From contig NZ_QXED01000007.1 in the NCBI RefSeq assembly GCF_003583365.1, forward strand, positions 186,001 through 250,000: a stretch of 64,000 bases of DNA, read 5' to 3'. Origin of the DNA: Fibrisoma montanum. Its GTDB lineage: Bacteria; Bacteroidota; Bacteroidia; Cytophagales; Spirosomataceae. The stretch's first letter is position 1, and the number at the start of each line of letters is the position of its first letter. This document shows, one piece after another, positions 56,316 through 64,000 of this stretch. The notes below the pieces were generated by a model, which was not told where the DNA came from, ran no database searches, and was given only the letters and a program-made list of their open reading frames with translations. Made by a program: the position numbers and the translations under genes.

Positions 56316-56909
56316 ATGTCTGTTGTACCCCCTACTTTTCCAGATGACGACCATGCGTTATGGCAGCAATTTCGGGATGGGGACACGACTGCGCTCGGCC
56401 AATTAGCCAAGAAATATTACCGTACTTTGTTCAACTACGCCACCAGGTTCACAAAGGACAGCGCGTTGATTGAAGATTCCATCCAGGATGTATTTCTGAA
56501 GCTGTGGACGCAGCGCGAACAGCTGAGCGATACGTACTTCGTCAAGTTTTACCTGCTGAAAACGCTACGTCATCACCTCATCAAACTCCACCAGCGCTCC
56601 CAGCCCATCAGCGAAAGCCTGACCAGCTGGCTCGACGTGAGCGAAGACAACAACGCCGAAACGCAGATCATCCGGGAAGAAAACTGGCACCTGATGACGA
56701 GTCAGTTGAAAACGAAAGTGGCCGATTTGTCGAAGCGGCAGCAGGAAGCACTTTACCTCCGTTACTACGAAAACCTTACCTACGAGCAGATCGCCCAGAC
56801 GATGGGGATCAACGCACAATCGGTGGCCAATCTGCTTCAAAACTCCCTCAAACGGCTTCGCGAACACTGGACCTACCTGCTTCTTTTCGTTCACGCGCTG
56901 TTTTTCTGA
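56316..56909 (+). CDS. ECF-type RNA polymerase sigma factor
   Basis: 197 residues. Region 2 (about 12-80; ALIEDSIQDVFLKLW) and region 4 (about 130-185; LSKRQQEALYLRYYENLTYEQIA, then an HTH) are typical of ECF sigma factors beside FecR proteins. A short hydrophobic tail (YLLLFVHALFF) is unusual for a cytosolic sigma. It is likely held by the FecR protein encoded next and drives the SusC/SusD genes. Confidence 0.92.
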   Translation: MSVVPPTFPDDDHALWQQFRDGDTTALGQLAKKYYRTLFNYATRFTKDSALIEDSIQDVFLKLWTQREQLSDTYFVKFYLLKTLRHHLIKLHQRSQPISESLTSWLDVSEDNNAETQIIREENWHLMTSQLKTKVADLSKRQQEALYLRYYENLTYEQIAQTMGINAQSVANLLQNSLKRLREHWTYLLLFVHALFF

Positions 56910-57008
56910 CTGTTACGGCCGGCGCAAAAATTTTTCTCAAAAAAACTAAGTATACCGCTCAGGAAACCGGATAATCCATTGTAACGGGGCACATAACTGC
57001 CTTTTTCG

Positions 57009-58133
57009 ATGAAAGATTATCAATTCTTCGAGTTTGAGGATTTTCTGGAAGACGTTGCCTTCCGACGGTGGGTGTTTCATCCGTTGCCGCAGGACGACGG
57101 CTTCTGGCAGCAGTGGCTGGCCGATCACCCCGACCGGGCGGCCATTGTGAACCAGGCGCGGCAGCAACTCCTGGCCATCCAGGGCAACCTCCCCCAGCTG
57201 TCTGACGAACACATTGACCAGAAAGTAGCCCAGCTTGTCCGGCAGGTTCAGGTTGCGCAAACGGCCGCCGAACACCCTCGTCCGATTGTTCGGCCCCTTG
57301 CCCCGACCTGGTATTACCTGGCCGCATCCGTAGCGCTGCTCCTGGGTCTGTTCTGGGTGTACCGGCATCAGACGCAGCCGTCGGCCACCACGCCCACTAC
57401 GTATGCCCATCTGGTCGAAGAGGCTTCCGAGCCACTGGTCGAGGTGACTAACGACGGCCGCTCTCCCCGAAAAGTAACGCTCGCCGACGGCAGTGTTGCG
57501 GTCCTGTATGCCAATAGCCGCCTGAGCTTTCCGAAGCAGTTTTCCGATTCGACCCGCGAAGTGTACCTGACGGGTCAGGCTTTTTTTCAGGTCAGGAAGA
57601 ACCCCGCCCAACCGTTTCTGGTATACGCCAACGAACTGGTGACCAAAGTACTGGGCACCAGCTTTTTCGTCAGGGCCTACGAGCAGGATCAGCACGTTCA
57701 GGTATCCGTCCGGACGGGTAAGGTGTCTGTTTTTGCGCGGGCCAACAGGCAGGCAACGGCCCGAAAAAACACGCGGGAACTGGGCGGTATCATCCTGACG
57801 CCCAATCAACAGGCTACCCTCATGCGGTCGGAGCAGCGCCTGGTTCGTTCGCTGGTGGCCGAACCCCAGCGCGTAGATGCTCCATCGGACCGGAAAACGT
57901 CGTTCGTGTTCCGCCAAACGCCCATTGCCGAGGTCTTTGCCGCTTTGGAGCGGGCCTACGGGGTGGATATTGTGTTCGACGAGACCCTGATGGCTCATTG
58001 CACGCTGACTGCCCGGTTCGACAACGAATCCCTGTACAAGAAACTGGAATGGATCTGCGCCGGTACGGAATCCAGCTACGAGGTGGTAGATGGGCAGATC
58101 ATCATCACGAGCCGGGGGTGCGGTTCACCGTGA
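57009..58133 (+). CDS. FecR-family anti-sigma / signal-transfer protein
   Basis: 374 residues. N-terminal cytosolic part (about 1-95) for sigma binding, one membrane segment (about 102-118, YYLAASVALLLGLFWVY), a FecR domain (about 145-255; VTLADGSVAVLYANSRLSFP, EVYLTGQAFFQV) and a C-terminal DUF4974-like STN-contact domain (about 295-370). It transmits ligand status from the TonB receptor to the sigma factor. Gap of 99 bases after sigma and 241 before SusC. Confidence 0.92.
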   Translation: MKDYQFFEFEDFLEDVAFRRWVFHPLPQDDGFWQQWLADHPDRAAIVNQARQQLLAIQGNLPQLSDEHIDQKVAQLVRQVQVAQTAAEHPRPIVRPLAPTWYYLAASVALLLGLFWVYRHQTQPSATTPTTYAHLVEEASEPLVEVTNDGRSPRKVTLADGSVAVLYANSRLSFPKQFSDSTREVYLTGQAFFQVRKNPAQPFLVYANELVTKVLGTSFFVRAYEQDQHVQVSVRTGKVSVFARANRQATARKNTRELGGIILTPNQQATLMRSEQRLVRSLVAEPQRVDAPSDRKTSFVFRQTPIAEVFAALERAYGVDIVFDETLMAHCTLTARFDNESLYKKLEWICAGTESSYEVVDGQIIITSRGCGSP

Positions 58134-58374
58134 CCAGCTTTCGGTCTACAGGAATCAGCTAAGCCCTGATGCTCAATACTGTAGATCACACCCAGAACCC
58201 TAAAACCCAACATTGCCTATGACATAAACCGCTTTCGCACACACAAAGAAGTCGCCGGTGCGCCAACACCGACGACCTCATACGTTCCGTACGATGTCGC
58301 CAAACATCGGCCTCAAAAAAGGCACACGGAGCTTTTTGCCAATTCTCCAGAACTAACAACTAGCGTCAAAAAAT

Positions 58375-61300
58375 ATGAAAAACCCACGACAGTTGCGTGA
58401 GCAAATCATCAGAATCATGCAAATTAGTCTCATTCAGGTCGTGCTGGCGGTTGCCTTTGCGGGCATTACGCTGGCCCACGACGGACGAGGACAGGAATTA
58501 CTCAACCGGCGAATCAACCTCACGTGCACGAACCAGAGCGTCGAAAGCGTGCTGGAACAAATCGAGAAAACGGCGCAGGTTCGCTTCCTCTACAGCTCGG
58601 AGCTGATCCGGGCCGACCGGCGCGTCAGTCTGTCCCTACAGAACCAGCCGCTGGCTGCAGTACTCGACAACCTGCTGAAACCGCTCCAGATCAACTACGA
58701 AGTATCGAGCGAGCAGATCATCCTGAAACGGGCCGTGAGCACAGCGCCAGCCCGTTCGGGAGCCGTAGGCCCAAACGCCGAACGGGCCGTTCTTCCCATC
58801 ACCGGAAAAGTCACCAGTGATGCAGGCGAAGAGCTGCCCGGCGTAAGCGTGGTCATTAAAGGCACCTCCACCGGAACGGTGACCGACGCCAGCGGGAACT
58901 TCACGCTGAACGTACCCGACAACAACGCGGTGCTGGTTTTCAGCTTCGTGGGTTTTCAGAGTAAGGAAGTGCCGGTGAACAACCAGACCACACTCAACGT
59001 AACGCTGGCCACCGACGTACGGGCCCTGTCAGAAGTAGTTGTGGTTGGTTACGGTACGCAGCGCCGGCAGGAGCTGACCACGGCCGTTACGTCGGTGAAC
59101 AGCAAGTCCATCGAACGCCAGCCGGTTTCGGGTTTCGACCAGGCCTTGCAGGGCCAGGCCCCCGGTATTCAGGTCACCTCACCCACCGGCGCGCCGGGTG
59201 CCGGTATCAACGTCCGGATTCGGGGCAACAACTCGGTTAGCCTGACCAACTCGCCCCTGTACGTGATCGACGGGGTACCGGTACTGCCGACCTACGACCG
59301 CGAACTGGGAGTGGGTAACCAGCGCCCGAACCCACTCAATACGCTGAATCCCAACGACATCGAATCCATCGACGTATTGAAAGATGGGGCCGCAGCCGCC
59401 ATCTACGGTCTGCGGGCCTCCAACGGGGTAGTCGTCATTACGACCAAACGCGGCAAAACCGGCAAAGCCCAGGTTAACTTCAATGCGTACTACGGCATTC
59501 AGCAATTACGCCGGAAAATTCCGCTGCTGAACTCACGCCAGTTTGCCGAGTATTTCAACGACGCCCAGGCAGCCGCCGGCAACCCACCGGCCTTTACCAA
59601 TCTGGATTCGCTGCCGTACAACACCGACTGGCAGGATGCGGTGTATCGCCAGGCGGCCATCCGGAACTACCAGATCAGCCTGAGTGGTGGCACCGACAAG
59701 ACGAAGTACTACGTATCGGGCGGCTACTTCAAACAGGACGGGATCGCCCTCAACTCGGGATTCGACCGGTACAGCTTCAAGCTGAACCTCGATCAGCAGA
59801 TGAGCACCCGCTTCCGGATGGGAACCAGCCTGAACCTGAGCCGCACCAATACGAACGGCAGCGTGCGAAGCGAACTCGGTGCCGGTAACTCCGGTACGGT
59901 ATTGGGTGCCCTGGCGCAGATTCCGACCATCCCGATCCGGAACGCCGACGGAAACTACAGCATCAACCCGTTTCAGCAGTTCGACAACCCAGTGGGTAAC
60001 CTGCTCGAAACCCGCAACAACGCCGTCATCTACCAGGTGATCGGTAATGCCTACGGTGAGTTCGACATCCTGAAAAACCTGACGTTCAAAAGCTCGCTGG
60101 GTCTGGACTTCCGCTCGCAGATTGAGAATGAGTTCATTACCCGCAACTACCCCGGTACGCAGAACGCCAGCCCGGCCACCCGGGGCAGCGCCCGTACAGG
60201 TACTAACCAGCAGATTATCTGGCTGTGGGAAAACACGCTGACCTACGATGCCAACCTCGGCGACCGCCACAACCTGACCCTGCTGGCCGGCCAGTCGGTG
60301 CAGTCGTCGGATCGGTTTACGTCGGGCGCGTCGGTCACGGGCTTCCCGTCGAACGCCGTACCGTATCTGTCGGCGGGGACGCAGTTTACCCGGCCGTCGA
60401 GCTACCAGGATCAGTGGGGGCTGTTCAGTTTGTTTGCGCGGGCCATTTACAACTACGACGAGCGGTACCTGGCGACCCTGAGCTTACGGGCCGACGGATC
60501 GAGCCGGTTTGCGCCGGGCAACCGCTTTGGCTACTTCCCGGCCATCTCGCTGGGCTGGCGTGCTTCCCGCGAAGCCTTCTTCCCGAAAGACATCGCGCTG
60601 AACGACCTGAAAATCCGGGCCAGCTTTGGAGCGAACGGTAACCAGGAAATCGGCGCGTACGACCGGTTCAGCACCTACGGCTCGGGCTTCAACTACGCCG
60701 GCACCAGCGGTATTGCGGGCGGGATTGCGCCCGACCGGATTGGCAACACGAACCTGAGCTGGGAAACAACGTACCAGTACAACGCCGGGGTAGACGCCGG
60801 ATTCTTCAAAGATCGGCTGACGCTGACTTTGGATGCGTACCTCAAGCAGACCCGAAACCTGCTGACCAGCGTACCGTTGCCGTACAACGCCGGAGCGCAG
60901 AATCCGCAGACGGTACAGAACATCGGTACGGTGCAGAACAAAGGGATTGAGATCGGCCTGAACAGCACGAACATTCAGAACGAGAACAGTGGGTTTACGT
61001 GGTCGAGCAATTTTAACTTTACGCTGAACCGCAACAACGTAGTCGACATCGGCACGCTTCGCAACGAGCAGGGGCAGGAAGTAGACCGGGTCATCATCGG
61101 CAGCTATACCGTGACGCAGAAAGGCGCTCCGCTGGGTGCGTTCTACGGCTACGTAGTGCAGGGCATCTTCCAGTCGACGGACGAGATTGCGCAGGCGGCA
61201 ACCCAGCCGGGCCAGCCCAAACCGGGTGATATCCGCTTCGTCGACCTGAACAACGACGGCCGGATTGACGCCAACGACCGGACGATCATCGGCAATCCGA

Positions 61301-61803
61301 ACCCCAAGTTCATCGCGGGTTTCACCAACAACCTGTCGTACAAAGGGTTCGAGCTGAGCATCTTCTTCCAGGGCAGCTACGGCAACGACATCTACAACCA
61401 GAACCGGCAAACAATCGAAGGCATGTCGGACCCGCTCAACCAGACCACGACCGTGCTGAATCGCTGGACGCCTACCAACACGAACACGACGGTGCCGCGG
61501 GCGGTACGCTACGATCCCAACCAGAACAACCGGTTCTCGACCCGGTTCGTGGAAGACGGTACGTATACCCGCCTGAAAAACCTGACCATCGCCTACAACC
61601 TGCCCAACTCGTTCCTGCAGCGGGCCAAAATCAGTGGCGTTCGGGTGTACCTGACCGGTCAGAATCTGCTCACGTTTACCAACTACAGCGGCTACGATCC
61701 GGAGGTGAGCGCCGACCCGTTCTCATCGGTTGGCTTTGGTCGGGACTACGGGGTTTACCCGCAGGCTCGTACGTACACGGCTGGTCTAAACGTCACTTTT
61801 TAA
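58375..61803 (+). CDS. SusC/RagA-type TonB-linked outer-membrane receptor
   Basis: 1142 residues. Signal peptide (to about residue 36), STN signalling domain (about 45-100), carboxypeptidase-D-like beta domain (about 139-225; ITGKVTSDAGEELPGVSV), plug (about 235-345; VVVVGYGTQRR TonB-box region), then the barrel, with the typical C terminus ending in an aromatic (LNVTF). It imports a glycan together with the SusD protein encoded 10 bases later. The STN domain links it to the FecR/sigma pair. Confidence 0.95.
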   Translation: MKNPRQLREQIIRIMQISLIQVVLAVAFAGITLAHDGRGQELLNRRINLTCTNQSVESVLEQIEKTAQVRFLYSSELIRADRRVSLSLQNQPLAAVLDNLLKPLQINYEVSSEQIILKRAVSTAPARSGAVGPNAERAVLPITGKVTSDAGEELPGVSVVIKGTSTGTVTDASGNFTLNVPDNNAVLVFSFVGFQSKEVPVNNQTTLNVTLATDVRALSEVVVVGYGTQRRQELTTAVTSVNSKSIERQPVSGFDQALQGQAPGIQVTSPTGAPGAGINVRIRGNNSVSLTNSPLYVIDGVPVLPTYDRELGVGNQRPNPLNTLNPNDIESIDVLKDGAAAAIYGLRASNGVVVITTKRGKTGKAQVNFNAYYGIQQLRRKIPLLNSRQFAEYFNDAQAAAGNPPAFTNLDSLPYNTDWQDAVYRQAAIRNYQISLSGGTDKTKYYVSGGYFKQDGIALNSGFDRYSFKLNLDQQMSTRFRMGTSLNLSRTNTNGSVRSELGAGNSGTVLGALAQIPTIPIRNADGNYSINPFQQFDNPVGNLLETRNNAVIYQVIGNAYGEFDILKNLTFKSSLGLDFRSQIENEFITRNYPGTQNASPATRGSARTGTNQQIIWLWENTLTYDANLGDRHNLTLLAGQSVQSSDRFTSGASVTGFPSNAVPYLSAGTQFTRPSSYQDQWGLFSLFARAIYNYDERYLATLSLRADGSSRFAPGNRFGYFPAISLGWRASREAFFPKDIALNDLKIRASFGANGNQEIGAYDRFSTYGSGFNYAGTSGIAGGIAPDRIGNTNLSWETTYQYNAGVDAGFFKDRLTLTLDAYLKQTRNLLTSVPLPYNAGAQNPQTVQNIGTVQNKGIEIGLNSTNIQNENSGFTWSSNFNFTLNRNNVVDIGTLRNEQGQEVDRVIIGSYTVTQKGAPLGAFYGYVVQGIFQSTDEIAQAATQPGQPKPGDIRFVDLNNDGRIDANDRTIIGNPNPKFIAGFTNNLSYKGFELSIFFQGSYGNDIYNQNRQTIEGMSDPLNQTTTVLNRWTPTNTNTTVPRAVRYDPNQNNRFSTRFVEDGTYTRLKNLTIAYNLPNSFLQRAKISGVRVYLTGQNLLTFTNYSGYDPEVSADPFSSVGFGRDYGVYPQARTYTAGLNVTF

Positions 61804-61813
61804 CTGAAGCTTC

Positions 61814-63277
61814 ATGAAACGTCTTATCATATTTTTCTCATCCCTATTGCTGCTGGCGGGCTGTGAAGTCTTGGACAAACAACCCTTGCCCAGCATTACG
61901 CCGGAGAACTTCTTTGCCAACGCCGACGACGCCGAAGCCGGTTTGACGGCGGCTTACGATGCCCTGCAACAAACGGGGTTGTACGGCCAGGATCTGAACG
62001 TAGTGGGCGAAATGCCGTCGGATAACGTAACGAGCACGAACGGCGACGTAAACGCCCTCGAACGGCTGATCTGGACACCCCAGACCAACCAGATGAACAA
62101 TACGTTCCAGCAGTCGTACATCGGCATCAACCGGGCAAACGCCGTTCTGAAATACGTACCCGGCATTTCGATGAACGAAACCCGCCGGAACCAGATCCTG
62201 GGTGAAGCGCGGTTCCTGCGGGCACTGCATTACTTCAACCTGGTCCGGATGTACGGCGGAGTTCCCCTGCGCCTGGAACCGACCGAATCGGGCGATCCGG
62301 GTGCGGTGGCGCTGGCCCGCTCGACTGCCGAGCAGGTGTATGCACAGATCAATACGGACTTGCAGCAGGCCGAACAGCTGACGGCGGCTACGTTTGGCAG
62401 CATTACCGCCAACCGGACGCGCATCATCAAAACCGCCGTGAACGCCCTGCAGGCCCGCGTACTGCTAACGCAGCGCCAGTGGGCCGATGCCGCTACGGCC
62501 GCCGGCAAGGTGATCGCTAGTGGCCTGTACCAGTTGTCGCCGAGCTTCAGCGCGCTGTTCCCGGCGGACAATAACCCCGAGTCGATTGTTGAAGTGCAGT
62601 TTGCCGGGAACGCCGATGGCGGGTTCATTCTGCCCGATCTGTTGCTGCCTTCGCCCCCGGCTACGTATTCGTTTCCGAAGTTTAACATCCCCACGACGGA
62701 ACTGATCCAGTATGCCGATACGCTGAACGACCTCCGCTGGAAGTTCACGGGCGAGGTCACGCAGGCCGGTCGCAACCACGCCAGCTTTGTGATGGCCCGG
62801 TCGGGCAACGCCAACGACAACGGCCCGTTCGTGTACAAATGGCGGAGCAATCCGAACGCCTTCAACAGCCCCGACAACTACTACGTCCTGCGGCTGGCCG
62901 ACGTCCTGCTGATGTTTGCCGAAGCGTCGAACGAGCAGAACGGCCCGAACCAGGAAGCGCTGACCCGACTCAACGCGGTACGGACCCGGGCGGGCTTACC
63001 GGCCCTGACCCTGGCCAACCTGGCCACGAAGCAGGCTTTCCGCGATGAAGTCGATCGCCAACGGCGGCTGGAACTGGCCTTTGAAGGCGAACGCTGGTTT
63101 GATTTGCTGCGCTACGCCCGGCAAACGCAGGCCGATGCGGGCGCCACCCACCGGGTGACGGCGCTGGATATTATTCAGCAGGTGCGGGGTTCGCGGGATG
63201 TAAACTATCTGCTGTTCCCAATTCCGCAAAGTGAGATCAACAACAACCCACTGATCCAGCAAAATCCGGGGTATTGA
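61814..63277 (+). CDS. SusD/RagB-type nutrient-binding lipoprotein
   Basis: 487 residues. Lipoprotein signal (LLLLAGC, Cys17), N-terminal SusD-like block (PSITPENFFANADDAEAGL) and C-terminal RagB/SusD region (RRLELAFEGERWFDLLRYAR), both hallmarks. It caps the SusC barrel and binds the incoming oligosaccharide at the cell surface. It overlaps no gene; start is 10 bases after SusC. A periodic hairpin separates it from the glycosidase gene. Confidence 0.95.
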   Translation: MKRLIIFFSSLLLLAGCEVLDKQPLPSITPENFFANADDAEAGLTAAYDALQQTGLYGQDLNVVGEMPSDNVTSTNGDVNALERLIWTPQTNQMNNTFQQSYIGINRANAVLKYVPGISMNETRRNQILGEARFLRALHYFNLVRMYGGVPLRLEPTESGDPGAVALARSTAEQVYAQINTDLQQAEQLTAATFGSITANRTRIIKTAVNALQARVLLTQRQWADAATAAGKVIASGLYQLSPSFSALFPADNNPESIVEVQFAGNADGGFILPDLLLPSPPATYSFPKFNIPTTELIQYADTLNDLRWKFTGEVTQAGRNHASFVMARSGNANDNGPFVYKWRSNPNAFNSPDNYYVLRLADVLLMFAEASNEQNGPNQEALTRLNAVRTRAGLPALTLANLATKQAFRDEVDRQRRLELAFEGERWFDLLRYARQTQADAGATHRVTALDIIQQVRGSRDVNYLLFPIPQSEINNNPLIQQNPGY

Positions 63278-63280
63278 TTC

Positions 63281-63412
63281 GTTTGTAGTGTGTGGTTTGT
63301 AGTTTGTGGTTAGTAGTTCGGGGTTTGTGGTTAGCCGCTGACAGGGCAGAAACTGGCTAACTACAAACCACACACTACAAACCACTAACCACAAATTACA
63401 AACCCCGAACCC
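63281..63412. repeat. Hairpin with 7-nt periodic arms (copy E)
   Basis: Left arm (63281-63334) built of 7-base units GTTTGTA, GTTTGTG, GTTAGTA. Right arm (63356-63412) is the complement, CTACAAA and CCACTAA units. Loop of about 21 bases. Same design as copies A-D, but different sequence. Confidence 0.8.
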
Positions 63413-63434
63413 TTTGAACAACCCTCTTTCAACT

Positions 63435-64000
63435 ATGCTCACTTCCTTCACTAAACATACCGTTACGCTGGGACTGGCTGCCCTATTGGGCTTTGGTGCA
63501 GGCTGCCAGCGCTCTACCGTCAGCCAGCGCCCATCTACGAAAGGCGTCGAGTTCTGGCTGACAAACCCCGGCGGCTCAGCGTTGTTTGAGAAACAGCCCG
63601 GTACGCTCACCTTCGGCAAGGCGACGAACCAGCATCCGACCATCGACATCGACCCGTCGACAACGTACCAGACCATCGATGGTTTCGGCTACACCCTGAC
63701 GGGCGGCAGCGCCATGCTCATCGATCAGATGGAACCGAAGGCCAAAGCTGCGTTACTGAAGGAACTGTTTTCGACCGAGGGCACGGGCATTGGGGTTAGT
63801 TACCTGCGCGTCAGTATCGGCGCATCGGACCTCGACGACCGGGTGTTTTCATACAATGACCTACCGGAAGGAGAGACAGATGTGAAGCTGGCGAAGTTTT
63901 CGCTCGATCCGGACCGTAAGTACCTGATTCCGGTTCTGAAGCAGATTCTGGCGATTAATCCAGCCATCAAAATTCTGGGATCACCCTGGTCGCCCCCAAC
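63435..64000 (+). CDS. Glycoside hydrolase family 30-like lipoprotein (partial)
   Basis: The first 188 residues of a gene that runs off the right edge. Lipoprotein signal (LLGFGAGC, Cys24), then TIDIDPSTTYQTIDGFGYTLT, the characteristic opening of GH30 enzymes, followed by GIGVSYLRVSIGASDLD and ILGSPWSPP. GH30 enzymes are retaining beta-glucosidases, beta-1,6-glucanases or xylanases; which one this is cannot be told without the catalytic part. Third gene of the Sus-type locus, so it probably defines the glycan class taken up. Confidence 0.88.
   Translation, partial: MLTSFTKHTVTLGLAALLGFGAGCQRSTVSQRPSTKGVEFWLTNPGGSALFEKQPGTLTFGKATNQHPTIDIDPSTTYQTIDGFGYTLTGGSAMLIDQMEPKAKAALLKELFSTEGTGIGVSYLRVSIGASDLDDRVFSYNDLPEGETDVKLAKFSLDPDRKYLIPVLKQILAINPAIKILGSPWSPP

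Noticed and set aside
56946-57998. Long open frame opposite the FecR gene (350 codons)
   Set aside because: It lies antisense to a gene with clear domains and its product shows no domain. GC-rich third positions create such shadows.

Overview
The window most resembles a chromosome piece of a GC-rich, Spirosoma-like member of the Cytophagales (Bacteroidota). The evidence is a SusC/SusD pair with an STN-containing TonB receptor, an ECF sigma/FecR pair, many hybrid histidine kinases and lone receivers, Tat-exported sugar enzymes, and lipoprotein signals typical of the phylum. The genus is inference. No rRNA, tRNA or CRISPR array was seen.

Layout. 1-337: truncated beta-lactamase-type hydrolase. 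425-9898: signalling block with a CheB with zinc-knuckle tail, a giant CheB-CheR-PAS-kinase fusion and two single receivers, plus an SDR and a phosphoribosyltransferase. 10105-11574: Tat-exported Gfo/Idh/MocA protein. 11627-18403 (minus strand): a GAF protein, then a tight operon of hybrid kinase, CheR, CheB and receiver-kinase. 18769-20124: AhpD-like protein and SDR. 20269-29802: efflux operon (adaptor, TolC, ABC ATPase, two MacB-like permeases, NtrC-type regulator, kinase) behind a candidate sigma-54 promoter with two palindromic upstream sites. 30049-45893: RND efflux pair, Tat-exported isomerase, two aldehyde dehydrogenases, an XRE/S24-like regulator, a family 8 polysaccharide lyase and other metabolic genes.

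About 45980-55520 is the most unusual part. Every credible gene is on the minus strand, many are AT-rich, and their functions are unrelated (TraB-like, methyltransferase, small membrane protein, ECF sigma with YCII partner, PIN toxin with antitoxin, lipoproteins). They are separated by long non-coding spacers holding attC-like sites with RYYYAAC/GTTRRRY ends. I read this as a gene-cassette array of a sedentary integron without a visible integrase (CALIN-type). This is inference from pattern and needs a covariance-model search.

56316-64000 is a polysaccharide utilisation locus: ECF sigma, FecR anti-sigma, SusC, SusD and the start of a GH30 glycosidase.

A second unusual theme is intergenic hairpins whose arms are short tandem arrays of about 7 or 9 nt (23028, 23788, 25121, 26481-27116, 63281). 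One encloses a four-helix-bundle (S23/IVP-type) gene and may be a mobile element, with the others as gene-less relatives. A different hairpin family occurs twice (29830 and 47421).
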